From: Chryseobacterium culicis
GTDB taxonomy: Bacteria; Bacteroidota; Bacteroidia; Flavobacteriales; Weeksellaceae
Assembly: GCF_002979755.1 (NCBI RefSeq)
Contig: NZ_PCPP01000001.1
Span: 1,210,665-1,274,664 of the forward strand
Direction: 5' to 3'
Length of the DNA: 64,000 bases
Every line of letters begins with the position of its first letter. Within the stretch, counting starts at the first letter, position 1. This document shows, piece by piece, positions 26,961 to 37,145 of the stretch. The notes beneath the pieces were generated by a model. It ran no database searches. It was given only the letters and a program-made list of their open reading frames with translations, and was not told where the DNA came from. Both the position numbers and the translations under genes were made by a program.

Positions 26961-27139
26961 TGTAGTTTTTTGACGATATTTTCACATTTTATTTCACCCT
27001 TTCATCCACTTATTCTTACACCCTTTTTTTTATTTAATTGAGTTTAAAAAAGATATTTGCCCTATAAATATTCATGCCATGGGGAATTAATTTCACATTC
27101 GTATACACCATGAATATTATTAACATTATAAAAAAAATC
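26961..27139 (+). promoter_or_regulatory. Upstream region of the sugar dehydrogenase with TGTAG element
   Basis: TGTAGTTTTTTGACGATA begins at 26961 and shares GACGATA/AACGATA and a following TCAC with the element before kinase 2 (11426). A GATATTTGC box near 27052-27060 may be the promoter core. No gene in this stretch; ATGs at 27074 and 27110 lack a signal-peptide context. Confidence 0.4.
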
Positions 27140-30100
27140 ATGAAAAAAATTATGTTTTTATCACTCTTCCTAGCCGGATTATGTGATGTGTACAGTCAGA
27201 ATTTTCAGCTTCAGCCCTACAAATCAGGTTTTGAACAGCCTGTAGGAGTTGTCTTTGACAGTAGCGGAAATGCTTATGTCTGGGAAAAAGGCGGTAAGGT
27301 AAAACAAATCGCTCCAAATGGAGGTAACGTTTCTACTGTTATTGATATTTCAGGAGAAGTCATGAGTCCGGATGGTGATGACCATGGATTATTAGGCTTT
27401 GCCCTGGATCCTCAGTTTTCTGTTAATGGCTATATCTATTTATGGTATACCGTAGAACCTCGCTCCTTATTCTCAGGAATAAATGCCGATGATCAGTTTT
27501 CGGCAACCATTGGAAGATGTACCCGATATACTTATAAAAATGGAGCTATTGATTATAATTCCCGAAAAGTATTGGTAGGAAATAATACCCAATATGGTCT
27601 TACAGATGGACCAGCTATTTTTGGAACAACACATGGAGTGGGAACTGCCTTTTTCGGAGCAGATGGTAGCTTAATGCTCTCTGTTGGTGATGGTTCTCTA
27701 GGGGATCAGGTAGGAGCACAAGGGGTTACACGAGGTATTCTTCCTCAGGCTGAGCAATCATTAATGCAGATGAGGGCTCAATCAAAGACTTCTCTTTCCG
27801 GTAAGATTTTAAGAATCAATAAAGAAACCGGAGATGGAATGCCAGGTAATCCCTATTATAACTCAAGCAGTCCGAGAAGCGCACAATCCAGAATGGCAGT
27901 AATGGGTCTTAGAAATCCATACAGAGTCACTGCTCTTACACAGAATGTCCTTGGAGGAGGACCTGGACAATTTTTAGTAAGTGATACCGGAGAAAATGCC
28001 TGGGAAGAAGTGGCTTTATACTCTATGGGAGATAACGGAGGATGGCCACATTATGAAGGATTTGATAATGCGAGGATTAATGAGCAGTTTACCAACTTCA
28101 CCAAAGATCCTAGTTATACCTTTAAAAATCCTTTATACGCCTGGGCTCATCCTAATAATGCTAACAAAGGTTGGGGAACGGATAGTAAGATTAACCAAAA
28201 CGGTAACACTGTGCTTTGGTATAATCTTTCTTCCGATTCATATAATCATCAAGGTACCTCTTCTACCGGTAACACCTTTTATCCCAAAGATATTATTGCT
28301 GACAGATATAATGGTGCCCTGACAAACACGGTTCTGGCTGCAGATTATGTTGGAAATGAAGTAATGGGTATTAAGTTTAATGAAAATGGTAATAATGCCA
28401 ATTTTTCAAGTCCGACAAGAGTATACAAGGCTCTCGAAGCAGGGGGTATTGTCCATTTATATACCAATCCATATGACGGATATGTTTATACTGTAAACTA
28501 CAACGGGAGCAACGGAAATGCTATTTCAAGATTAGAGATAACCGGTAATTATACTCCGACAGCAATTATTAAATCTGATAAAAATTCCATTAATCAAAAT
28601 GGAAATACAGTACAGTTTTATGGAGACCTTTCTTATGATAAAGAAACTCAAAACTTACAGTATTTGTGGAATTTTGGAGACGGAAACACTTCCACTGAAG
28701 TGAACCCTGTCCGTACTTTTACGATTCCAAACTCTGCTCCTGATAAAAGAGTGGTAACGCTTACTGTTACTGATGCAGGAGGAGCTACAAATATTGCCAC
28801 CAAAGAAATTTATCTTAATAATAATGCTCCTGTCATCCAGGATGTAGTGGTGAGAAGAGCATCTGATAATTCTGTTATTCAGACCTTACCTAATACTCAT
28901 CCCAGTTCTACCAACGTTAATATCAACGTAGCGGCCACTGATGACTTGACAAGTGCAACTAACTTAATTTATACCATGCAAGTGAACAGACATCATGATG
29001 ATCATATTCACTATGGTTCAGTAATCAACGGTTCAACGAGTAATACCACATTTGTACCGGAAGGAGGGTGCGGAGAAGGAGCAACCTATTGGTTTGAGGT
29101 CTTGGTAAAAGTAAAGGATGCACAAGGTGCTGAAACAGAATTCAGTAAACAGATTTTCCAAACCTGTAACGGGCTGCAGAGCCAGTCAATTAGTGTTTCA
29201 AACCCATTAACAAAAATCAGCAAGAATGCTAATCCGTATATTTTGAATGCTACAGCATCTTCAGGACTGCCAGTATCATTTAGAAGAGTATCTGGTCCTA
29301 TCAATGTTGATAATAGTGGTAAAATTACCTTTACAGGAGGAGCTGGAGCAGCAAGAGTAATCCTATTACAGGCCGGAAATACCACCTATGGAAATGCCAA
29401 TCCTGTATATGTCGATTTTGAAGTCAATAATGATGCTACACCGGTTGCTAATTTTACAGATCCATTTGAAGTATGTACAGATAAGAGTGTAAAAGTGATC
29501 AACAACAGTACGGGTGGATCATCAACTGCTTATACATGGAAATTATATGATGGTAATAATCAAGTCATTTTAACTAGCCCAAACAAAGATTTTGATTTCA
29601 CTATCCCTAACAGTACTTCTACCTGGTTTAGAGTAGAACTGACAGCTGCTAATTCATTGGGAACGAATATAAAATCCAGTGCATGGGTTCAGAAAAAAGC
29701 ATGTAACGCCCTTGTAGCTCCAGTTGCTAAATTTACTGAGCCAACAACATTGTGTACGAATAGAGCTAATACGATTGTCAATACAAGTGATGGTGGGGCT
29801 GCTACTACTTATGTGTGGACTGTTCAGGAAGGAAATCAATACCAGAATATTCTAACCAGTACCAACAAAGATTTTGTATTTACCTTACCTAATTATTCTG
29901 CTGGTTTCTATACAGTTTCGTTGAAAGCAACCAACTCATTGGGGACCAATACAAAAACCAGTACATGGATTCCTAAGAGCCAATGTACAACCAGTGCAAG
30001 AATGAGTAATAATACCAAGCCAATTTCTGCTCCAGATGCAGGTCTTGCTATGGATAAAGATCTTGTTTATCCCAACCCAACCAGCTCAAGCATTAACTTC

Positions 30101-30286
30101 AGCTATAGTGCCGTAAAAAATTATACTGATTATAGTATTTACGATATGGCAGGAAAAGAAATGAAGAGAGGTTCAATGCAAGATGCGACAGTAGATATTT
30201 CTAAGTACCCGAACGGAACTTACACTATTGTATTCATTAATGCTCCTACTCAAGAAAGAGCGACTAAGAAAATTATTAAAAAGTAG
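27140..30286 (+). CDS. Secreted PQQ-type sugar dehydrogenase with PKD and T9SS domains
   Basis: 1048 aa from ATG 27140, chosen because it begins a clean signal peptide (MKKIMFLSLFLAGLCDVYSQ). Residues about 25-475 form a glucose/sorbosone dehydrogenase six-bladed propeller (DDHGLLGFALDPQF, THGVGTAFFGADGS, GLRNPYR). A PKD domain follows (YLWNFGDGNTSTEVNPV), then further Ig-like modules including two related repeats with WxxxxGN(N/Q), and a T9SS type-A tail (YPNPTSSSINFSYS ... TKKIIKK). PQQ enzymes oxidise sugars and pass electrons to a respiratory acceptor. The two following genes encode a copper-binding MbnP-like protein and a di-haem MbnH-like enzyme. Confidence 0.9.
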   Translation: MKKIMFLSLFLAGLCDVYSQNFQLQPYKSGFEQPVGVVFDSSGNAYVWEKGGKVKQIAPNGGNVSTVIDISGEVMSPDGDDHGLLGFALDPQFSVNGYIYLWYTVEPRSLFSGINADDQFSATIGRCTRYTYKNGAIDYNSRKVLVGNNTQYGLTDGPAIFGTTHGVGTAFFGADGSLMLSVGDGSLGDQVGAQGVTRGILPQAEQSLMQMRAQSKTSLSGKILRINKETGDGMPGNPYYNSSSPRSAQSRMAVMGLRNPYRVTALTQNVLGGGPGQFLVSDTGENAWEEVALYSMGDNGGWPHYEGFDNARINEQFTNFTKDPSYTFKNPLYAWAHPNNANKGWGTDSKINQNGNTVLWYNLSSDSYNHQGTSSTGNTFYPKDIIADRYNGALTNTVLAADYVGNEVMGIKFNENGNNANFSSPTRVYKALEAGGIVHLYTNPYDGYVYTVNYNGSNGNAISRLEITGNYTPTAIIKSDKNSINQNGNTVQFYGDLSYDKETQNLQYLWNFGDGNTSTEVNPVRTFTIPNSAPDKRVVTLTVTDAGGATNIATKEIYLNNNAPVIQDVVVRRASDNSVIQTLPNTHPSSTNVNINVAATDDLTSATNLIYTMQVNRHHDDHIHYGSVINGSTSNTTFVPEGGCGEGATYWFEVLVKVKDAQGAETEFSKQIFQTCNGLQSQSISVSNPLTKISKNANPYILNATASSGLPVSFRRVSGPINVDNSGKITFTGGAGAARVILLQAGNTTYGNANPVYVDFEVNNDATPVANFTDPFEVCTDKSVKVINNSTGGSSTAYTWKLYDGNNQVILTSPNKDFDFTIPNSTSTWFRVELTAANSLGTNIKSSAWVQKKACNALVAPVAKFTEPTTLCTNRANTIVNTSDGGAATTYVWTVQEGNQYQNILTSTNKDFVFTLPNYSAGFYTVSLKATNSLGTNTKTSTWIPKSQCTTSARMSNNTKPISAPDAGLAMDKDLVYPNPTSSSINFSYSAVKNYTDYSIYDMAGKEMKRGSMQDATVDISKYPNGTYTIVFINAPTQERATKKIIKK

Positions 30287-30300
30287 AATTTAATCTCTAT

Positions 30301-30321
30301 GGTGCGCCGTTCAGGCGCACC
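30301..30321 (+). terminator. GC-rich hairpin between dehydrogenase and MbnP genes
   Basis: GGTGCGCC, GTTCA loop, GGCGCACC: an 8-bp perfect GC-rich stem 14 bp past the stop codon, followed only by TCTTTATC. It could attenuate transcription into the next genes rather than stop it fully. It lies 10 bp before the MbnP ATG. Confidence 0.6.
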
Positions 30322-30331
30322 TCTTTATCTC

Positions 30332-31003
30332 ATGAAAAAACTCCTGTATTTATTCTCTATGTTACTTCTGAGTTCCCATGTATATTCAGCTACAAGGGAT
30401 AGCCTGAAAATTAAGTTTAATCCCCTCCTTAATGGTGAAAAAATCACAGATAATGCCAAGCATCATTCTAAAGATAAAACACTCATGGTCAAAACATTCA
30501 AATTTTATGTTTCCAATTTCATCATCAATTATGAAGACAGTTCCTCCGAAATTATCGACAAGGTTTTTCTTTATGATATAACAAAAAAAGAATCAGGGAT
30601 GGTACAGCTGCCCAAAAGCAGTATTAAAAAAGTAAAATCTGTACTATTTACCATCGGACTGGACAGCCTTACTACTAAAAACAGCAATATGGAGAATGAG
30701 CTTGATCCCATTCACGGGATGTTTTGGTCCTGGCGCACCGGATATATCAATTATAAAATTGAAGGTTCTTACGGAAGCAGCAAAAATAAGCAGCCATTCG
30801 TTTATCATATCGGAGGAAATGCTCCAGAATACGATACCACATTTAGGGTAAAAAAAATAGATCAGGGTACAGCTCTCCTTACCGTAGATATTGAACTGAA
30901 ATCTATTCTTGAATTCCTGAATCAGAGTAGAAAAAAGACTATTATGTCCATCAACAATGATTCCCTTTATTTTTCCCAATTTTTCAAAAAATGTTTCCAG
31001 TAA
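30332..31003 (+). CDS. MbnP-family copper-binding protein
   Basis: 223 aa from ATG 30332; the frame from 30299 would start inside the GC hairpin and lacks a signal peptide, whereas MKKLLYLFSMLLLSSHVYSA is one. The domain begins SLKIKFNPLLNGE and has the family block DPIHGMFWSWRTGYINYKIEG (His and Trp residues) and FVYHIGGN. In characterised MbnP proteins a tryptophan is oxidised to kynurenine by the partner MbnH, which creates a copper site. The MbnH-like gene follows with a 13-bp overlap, so the pair is intact. Periplasmic. Confidence 0.85.
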   Translation: MKKLLYLFSMLLLSSHVYSATRDSLKIKFNPLLNGEKITDNAKHHSKDKTLMVKTFKFYVSNFIINYEDSSSEIIDKVFLYDITKKESGMVQLPKSSIKKVKSVLFTIGLDSLTTKNSNMENELDPIHGMFWSWRTGYINYKIEGSYGSSKNKQPFVYHIGGNAPEYDTTFRVKKIDQGTALLTVDIELKSILEFLNQSRKKTIMSINNDSLYFSQFFKKCFQ

Positions 31004-31998
31004 AATTTTTAAGTCTTCTTGCCCTGCCTTTTCTGATGGTGGAAGATTTCAATACTACTCCACTGTATTTCAATGTTCCGATAGGTTTTCCGGAAACAAA
31101 ATATAATTTTAAAGAAAACCCCTTGTCTGCAGAGGTTTACAATCTTGGAAAAAAACTTTTCCATGATCCTATCCTTTCCAGAAACAATACCATTTCCTGT
31201 ACAAGCTGCCATACCCAGGAAATGTCGTTCGCCCATGTGGATCACAATCTGAGCCATGGTATTGAAGACAAATTTGGTAAGAGAAATGCTCCGGCACTTA
31301 TCAATCTGGCCTGGATGGATCAGTTTATGTGGGACGGCAGAATCAATGATATCCATGTACTTTCAGTCTCACCTATCAATGATTCTGTGGAAATGGATGA
31401 AAGTCTGGATAATATCAAAAAGAAATTAAAAGCCAGTGACTATTATCTGTCCTTGTTCAGAGAAGCGTATGGCGATGAGCAAATTACCAATGCCAGAATC
31501 CTCCGTTCTTTATCACAATACCTGCTCATGCTGGTGTCAGCCAATTCAAAATATGACAGAGTACAGCGGGGAACAGAGCAGTTTACCGAAGATGAACAAA
31601 AAGGATATGAGATTTTTAAAGCAAATTGTTCTTCCTGTCACACAGAACCTTTGTTCACCACCAACCGATTTGAAAATAACGGACTGCCTGTTGATAAAAA
31701 TTTAAAGGATTATGGGGTTTATCAGGTTACTCAAAAAAAAGAGGACCGGTTTAAATTTAAAATTCCCACCCTTAGAAATATCTCTTATACCTATCCCTAT
31801 ATGCATGACGGAAGGTTTGAATCTCTGCAGGAAGTCATTGAATTTTACAATACTCAAAAGAATAAAAATGCTTCATTCCAAAACAAGGCGCTGAAGTCTC
31901 TCAATTTACAAAAAGAAGACATTTCAAGGCTGATTCAGTTTTTAAATACCCTTAATGACAAAGAGTTTACAAGAAATGAATTTTTTGGCAGCCGATAA
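30991..31998 (+). CDS. MbnH-like di-haem enzyme (MauG/CCP superfamily)
   Basis: 335 aa with an N-terminal hydrophobic leader. Two c-type haem sites: Cys70-x-x-Cys73-His74 (CTSCHTQ) and CSSCHTEP near residue 213. Length and KLFHDPILSRNNTISC, NAPALINLAWMDQFMWDGR and YMHDGRFESLQEVI are typical of the cytochrome-c peroxidase/MauG superfamily. Overlap with the MbnP gene marks it as the enzyme that modifies MbnP. A peroxidase role alone is less likely given the partner. Confidence 0.9.
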   Translation: MFPVKFLSLLALPFLMVEDFNTTPLYFNVPIGFPETKYNFKENPLSAEVYNLGKKLFHDPILSRNNTISCTSCHTQEMSFAHVDHNLSHGIEDKFGKRNAPALINLAWMDQFMWDGRINDIHVLSVSPINDSVEMDESLDNIKKKLKASDYYLSLFREAYGDEQITNARILRSLSQYLLMLVSANSKYDRVQRGTEQFTEDEQKGYEIFKANCSSCHTEPLFTTNRFENNGLPVDKNLKDYGVYQVTQKKEDRFKFKIPTLRNISYTYPYMHDGRFESLQEVIEFYNTQKNKNASFQNKALKSLNLQKEDISRLIQFLNTLNDKEFTRNEFFGSR

Positions 31999-32041
31999 AT
32001 ACCTATAAAATCATATAACAATTCAAAAAAACACTCCTAAA

Positions 32042-32917
<876 letters not shown>

Positions 32918-32921
32918 CACT

Positions 32922-33827
32922 ATGTACTTTATCGATCCACACATTCATATGGTTTCAAGAACCACTAATGACTATCAGGCAATGCGTGCTGCAGGAATCG
33001 TTGCCGTTATAGAACCGGCATTCTGGCTGGGACAGGCAAGAACAGAAGCCTCCTCATTTAAAGATTATTTCAGTACGCTCGTAGGATGGGAAAGATTCCG
33101 GGCATCCCAGTTCGGGATAAAACATTACTGCACCATTGGACTCAATTCCAAAGAAGCCAATAACGAAGCATTAGCAGAAAAAGTAATGGAGCTTCTGCCG
33201 TTATTCGCAGCCAAAGAAGGCGTTGTTGCCATTGGAGAAATAGGCTATGATGATCAGACTCCTGCGGAAGACAAGTATTTCAGACTGCAGATTGAGCTGG
33301 CCTTGAAGTTTCATTTACCCATCATGGTTCATACCCCGCATAGAGACAAAAAAAACGGAACCATCAGAAGTATGAACGTTTTGAAAGAACATGGAGTAAG
33401 CCCCAATATGGTAGTCATAGATCATAACAATGAGGAAACAGCAAAGTGTGTTTTGGATAATGGATACTGGGCTGCTTTCACCATTTATCCCAATACTAAA
33501 ATGGGTAATGAGCGTATGGCAGACGTTGTAAAACAGTATGGTTCTGAAAGAATTATCGTAGACAGCTCTGCAGACTGGGGAGTAAGCGATCCGCTATCTG
33601 TTCCTAAAACTGCAGCTTTAATGCTTGAAAAAGGGATTTCCAGGGAAGATGTACATTTAACGTGTTACCAAAATGCTCTTACCGCCTATTCACAAAGCGG
33701 ACAGATGAATGAAAGCGACTGGTCAAACGAAATGACAATCCAGCAGGATTCTCTGTTTGAAGGCAACAGTATATTAAGAGGTCAGGAATCACAGGATATC
33801 ACCTTTAACAATATCATCAAAAACTAA
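32922..33827 (+). CDS. eboB: TatD-like metal-dependent hydrolase EboB
   Basis: 301 aa TIM-barrel hydrolase of the TatD superfamily. Metal-binding residues are visible in FIDPHIHMVS (His-x-His), GEIGYDD (Glu), IMVHTPHRD (His), VIDHNN (His) and IIVDSSADWG (Asp). Cytoplasmic, no signal. Second gene of the ebo cluster; it may process the small molecule the cluster handles rather than DNA. Confidence 0.9.
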   Translation: MYFIDPHIHMVSRTTNDYQAMRAAGIVAVIEPAFWLGQARTEASSFKDYFSTLVGWERFRASQFGIKHYCTIGLNSKEANNEALAEKVMELLPLFAAKEGVVAIGEIGYDDQTPAEDKYFRLQIELALKFHLPIMVHTPHRDKKNGTIRSMNVLKEHGVSPNMVVIDHNNEETAKCVLDNGYWAAFTIYPNTKMGNERMADVVKQYGSERIIVDSSADWGVSDPLSVPKTAALMLEKGISREDVHLTCYQNALTAYSQSGQMNESDWSNEMTIQQDSLFEGNSILRGQESQDITFNNIIKN

Positions 33828-33830
33828 CCG

Positions 33831-34727
33831 ATGGCTGGTAAAATATATTATTTATTTGCTTTACTGCGCCCGGCCAATATTATTACTGCCATATCTGATA
33901 TCCTGGCAGGGGTTGCCATTTCTGGAATATTGATCCATTCGGGGCCGGATGATCCTCTTTTACTCCATGTTCTTTTGCTGATAATTTCAACCAGCGGTCT
34001 CTATGGCGGAGGAATTGTTTTCAATGATATTTTTGATCTGGAATCAGACACCGTATCCCGACCGGAAAGAATACTTCCCCGTCAATTGGTTTCCAAAAAG
34101 GAAGCTGTCATACTGGGAATTTTCATGTTTGCTATAGGTATTATATCAGCCTTTGTAGTCTCGATGCTAAGTGGTTTTCTGGCATTAAGCATTTGTATTC
34201 TTGCTCTTTTTTATAATAAAGTAAGTAAATATTATTTTTTTGCCGGCTCTCTGAATATGGGGTTATGCAGAGGATTAAATCTGCTGCTGGGTATCAGTAT
34301 CATCAATAGTGCAGTATGGTCTAGTGGTTTAATAGCGGTTATATCAACTCTCTTTATTACAGGAGTAACATTTATCTCAAAGAAAGAAAACCGTGGAAAC
34401 AACAAGTCTGTTATACTTTCCACTTTTTTACTGGATTTCCTGCTCATCTTCCTGTATACCTTTATCGGAAATGTGATTGGTTTTAAGATTCTCAACCTGC
34501 TGCCTCTTCTATTTTGCTGGCTGGGAGTTAATTTTATAGCAAAGCTCTCAGCTCTTCATTTTAACCAGCCTGATTATATTAAAATAGCGGTAAAAACAGG
34601 GGTTTTATCCCTTATTCTTCTTAATGCCAGCTATATTGCAGGCTCCACGGATTTGCTGCATGCCCTTCCTGTGCTGATCCTGCTCCCATTATCCGTTACG
34701 CTATCAAAAAAATTTGCAGTCACTTAA
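33831..34727 (+). CDS. eboC: UbiA-like prenyltransferase EboC
   Basis: 298 aa integral membrane protein with about eight helices. The prenyl-diphosphate site appears as NDIFDLESD (about residues 65-73, NDxxDxxxD). Starts 3 bp after eboB. It probably attaches a polyprenyl group to an acceptor, which may be the lipid carrier of the ebo pathway. The second Asp motif is not clear by eye. Confidence 0.9.
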   Translation: MAGKIYYLFALLRPANIITAISDILAGVAISGILIHSGPDDPLLLHVLLLIISTSGLYGGGIVFNDIFDLESDTVSRPERILPRQLVSKKEAVILGIFMFAIGIISAFVVSMLSGFLALSICILALFYNKVSKYYFFAGSLNMGLCRGLNLLLGISIINSAVWSSGLIAVISTLFITGVTFISKKENRGNNKSVILSTFLLDFLLIFLYTFIGNVIGFKILNLLPLLFCWLGVNFIAKLSALHFNQPDYIKIAVKTGVLSLILLNASYIAGSTDLLHALPVLILLPLSVTLSKKFAVT

Positions 34728-34742
34728 GTTATTTTTTACAAT

Positions 34743-35915
34743 ATGAACAATCAACAAACAATACAACAAAACTTTCTGGTTCCCTTCCATTATAACATTA
34801 TATTCAGCCGTTCTATTTTTGATTTGGGCAACCCGTCATTTATCAATATTATCAAACAGGAACAGCAATATCAAAGACGCAAAATTGTTTTTATCATAGA
34901 TAAAGGAGTTACCAATTCCAGAAGTGAGCTCACGGCCGCCATTACTGATTATTTAAACCATTATCATATCAATATTGTACCTGAACATTTTTTAATTGTG
35001 GAAGGTGGAGAAGGTATAAAAAACAATCAGGATGATCACGAAAAAATCCTTCAATTTATTCATGATAATAAGATCGACCGTCATTCTTTTGTAGCTGCCA
35101 TAGGTGGAGGTGCTGTGCTTGATGCAGTGGGTTATATGGCTGCCATCGCCCACCGTGGAATTAGGCTGATTCGTATTCCTACTACTGTTTTATCACAAAA
35201 TGACTCCGGAATTGGCGTAAAGAATGGCATCAACTACTTTGGGAAAAAGAATTTTCTGGGCACATTTGTTCCTCCTTACGCAGTAATCAATGATTCTGAT
35301 TTTTTAAAAACGCTTGATGTCCGGAACTGGAGATCCGGAATTTCTGAGGCTATAAAAGTTGCACTGATCAAAGATGAAAACTTTTTCTGTTGGATAGAAG
35401 ATCATGCGCTGGCTCTGAACAATGGAAAAATTACCGTTATGGAAGAACTGATCTTCCGCTGTGCTGAACTTCATGCCCATCATATCTCCAAAAATGGAGA
35501 TCCATTTGAAAACGGTTCTTCAAGACCTTTAGATTTCGGACATTGGCTAGCGCATAAACTGGAACACCTCACCCACTATGAACTTTTACATGGCGAAGCT
35601 GTTGCTATTGGAATTGCCCTTGATGCTTCCTATTCTTACTTATCCAATAAAATTGATCTGGACAGCTTAAATAGAATTCTGGACAGTCTTCTTGTATTAG
35701 GTTTTTCTATAATGCATCCATTTTTAATTACTCATTTTGATGAAATTCTGGCGGGTATTGATGAGTTCAGAGAACATCTGGGAGGAGAGCTTACCATTAC
35801 TCTACTTTCTAAAATTGGTAAAGGTGAAGAAGTACATACTCTCCTAAGTACTACAATAGCCAATTCAATTCAATATTTATCCTTCTATTCACAATCTGTT
35901 CATGTATTATGCTAG
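34743..35915 (+). CDS. eboD: 3-dehydroquinate synthase-like protein EboD
   Basis: 390 aa, sugar-phosphate cyclase fold. NAD-binding motif IGGGAVLDAVGYMA, the IPTTVLSQNDSGIGVKNGIN block, and metal ligands in ISEAIKVALIKD, FGHWLAHKLEH and LLHGEAVAIG. It is a divergent paralogue of AroB, and its cluster position points to EboD rather than the shikimate enzyme. Overlaps eboE by 7 bp. Confidence 0.9.
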   Translation: MNNQQTIQQNFLVPFHYNIIFSRSIFDLGNPSFINIIKQEQQYQRRKIVFIIDKGVTNSRSELTAAITDYLNHYHINIVPEHFLIVEGGEGIKNNQDDHEKILQFIHDNKIDRHSFVAAIGGGAVLDAVGYMAAIAHRGIRLIRIPTTVLSQNDSGIGVKNGINYFGKKNFLGTFVPPYAVINDSDFLKTLDVRNWRSGISEAIKVALIKDENFFCWIEDHALALNNGKITVMEELIFRCAELHAHHISKNGDPFENGSSRPLDFGHWLAHKLEHLTHYELLHGEAVAIGIALDASYSYLSNKIDLDSLNRILDSLLVLGFSIMHPFLITHFDEILAGIDEFREHLGGELTITLLSKIGKGEEVHTLLSTTIANSIQYLSFYSQSVHVLC

Positions 35916-37138
35916 TCACACCCAACAGTCATTTAAGCTATTGTACCAACATCCACAGCGGAGAATCATGGGAAGAAATATTTAGGAATATAAAATCCTA
36001 CTGTCTTCCTGTGAAAGAGAATATTTCACCAGATAAACCTTTTGGCATTGGTCTGCGGCTTTCTAATCAGGCAGCAACAGAATTGCTAAGCGGGAACAGA
36101 CTTTCAGATTTTAAGTCATGGCTGCATAAGAATGATATGTATGTCTTTACCATCAATGGATTTCCTTATGGCAGTTTTCATGGTGAGGTGGTGAAAGACC
36201 GTGTTCATCTTCCGGACTGGACCAGTACAGAGAGATTCGATTATACGGTATTGTTGATAAGCATCCTTAAAGAACTGCTTCCCATCGGCATCGAAGGCAG
36301 TATTTCAACCTCACCGTTATCTTACAGACATTGGTTCAAGACTGAAGATGATTTAACCACAGCAAAACAAAAATCTACCCAGCAGCTGATTGAGATAACA
36401 GCCCTGATGGTAAAAATAAACCGCTTTGGCAAAAAGAAACTGCACCTCAACATAGAACCGGAGCCCGACGGAATTATTGAAACCAGTGATGAGTATATTC
36501 AATTTTTTACGGACTATCTTCTCAAAGATGGAGCTTTACAGCTTGCCACTCATCTCAAATGTACACATAGAGAGGCGCAGCAGTACATCCGGGAACATAT
36601 ACGGCTCTGTTTTGATGTCTGCCATTTCGCTGTGGGCTTTGAAAAAAGTGAAAATGTTTTAAAGAAAATAGAAAATCACAGTTTGAAAATCGGAAAAATA
36701 CAGATCAGCGCAGCCCTCCGGTTCAATACTTCTTCAAAGACTTCGGTAAAAGAAGCTCAGAACTGTCTGCTGACTTTTGATGAAAGTACTTATTTACATC
36801 AGGCTGTTATCAAAAATTCTGACGGAAATTTGCGACGATTTGAAGATCTCGGTCCCGCAATAGTTTCAATGGGACTTCCCGGCTTCGAAGAACTGCGTAC
36901 CCATTTTCATGTTCCTATATTTCTGGATCAGTTTGAAGTGTTGAGTACTACCCAAAATGAAATTATCAATACTCTTCAATACTGGTATGAAACAGAATGC
37001 TCTCTGCATCTGGAGGTGGAAACCTATACCTGGGACGTTCTTCCCGATCATTTTCAAACTGACATTACAGAGTCTATAGAAAGGGAACTGAAATGGGTGG
37101 TCAATACGATCCGTAAAATCAAGAATAAAGAGCTTTAA
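35909..37138 (+). CDS. eboE: Xylose-isomerase-like TIM barrel protein EboE
   Basis: 409 aa. The fold is suggested by LHLNIEPEPDG (barrel strand with Glu), LCFDVCHFAVGFE (Asp/His) and KIQISAALR. N-terminal SYCTNIHSGESWEEIF is typical of EboE proteins. It starts inside the last codons of eboD. Activity is not known. Confidence 0.85.
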   Translation: MLVTPNSHLSYCTNIHSGESWEEIFRNIKSYCLPVKENISPDKPFGIGLRLSNQAATELLSGNRLSDFKSWLHKNDMYVFTINGFPYGSFHGEVVKDRVHLPDWTSTERFDYTVLLISILKELLPIGIEGSISTSPLSYRHWFKTEDDLTTAKQKSTQQLIEITALMVKINRFGKKKLHLNIEPEPDGIIETSDEYIQFFTDYLLKDGALQLATHLKCTHREAQQYIREHIRLCFDVCHFAVGFEKSENVLKKIENHSLKIGKIQISAALRFNTSSKTSVKEAQNCLLTFDESTYLHQAVIKNSDGNLRRFEDLGPAIVSMGLPGFEELRTHFHVPIFLDQFEVLSTTQNEIINTLQYWYETECSLHLEVETYTWDVLPDHFQTDITESIERELKWVVNTIRKIKNKEL

Positions 37139-37145
37139 GAATATA

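Noticed and set aside
34743..35915. Shikimate-pathway AroB
   Set aside because: The fold is shared, but position within an intact ebo cluster and sequence divergence fit EboD better.
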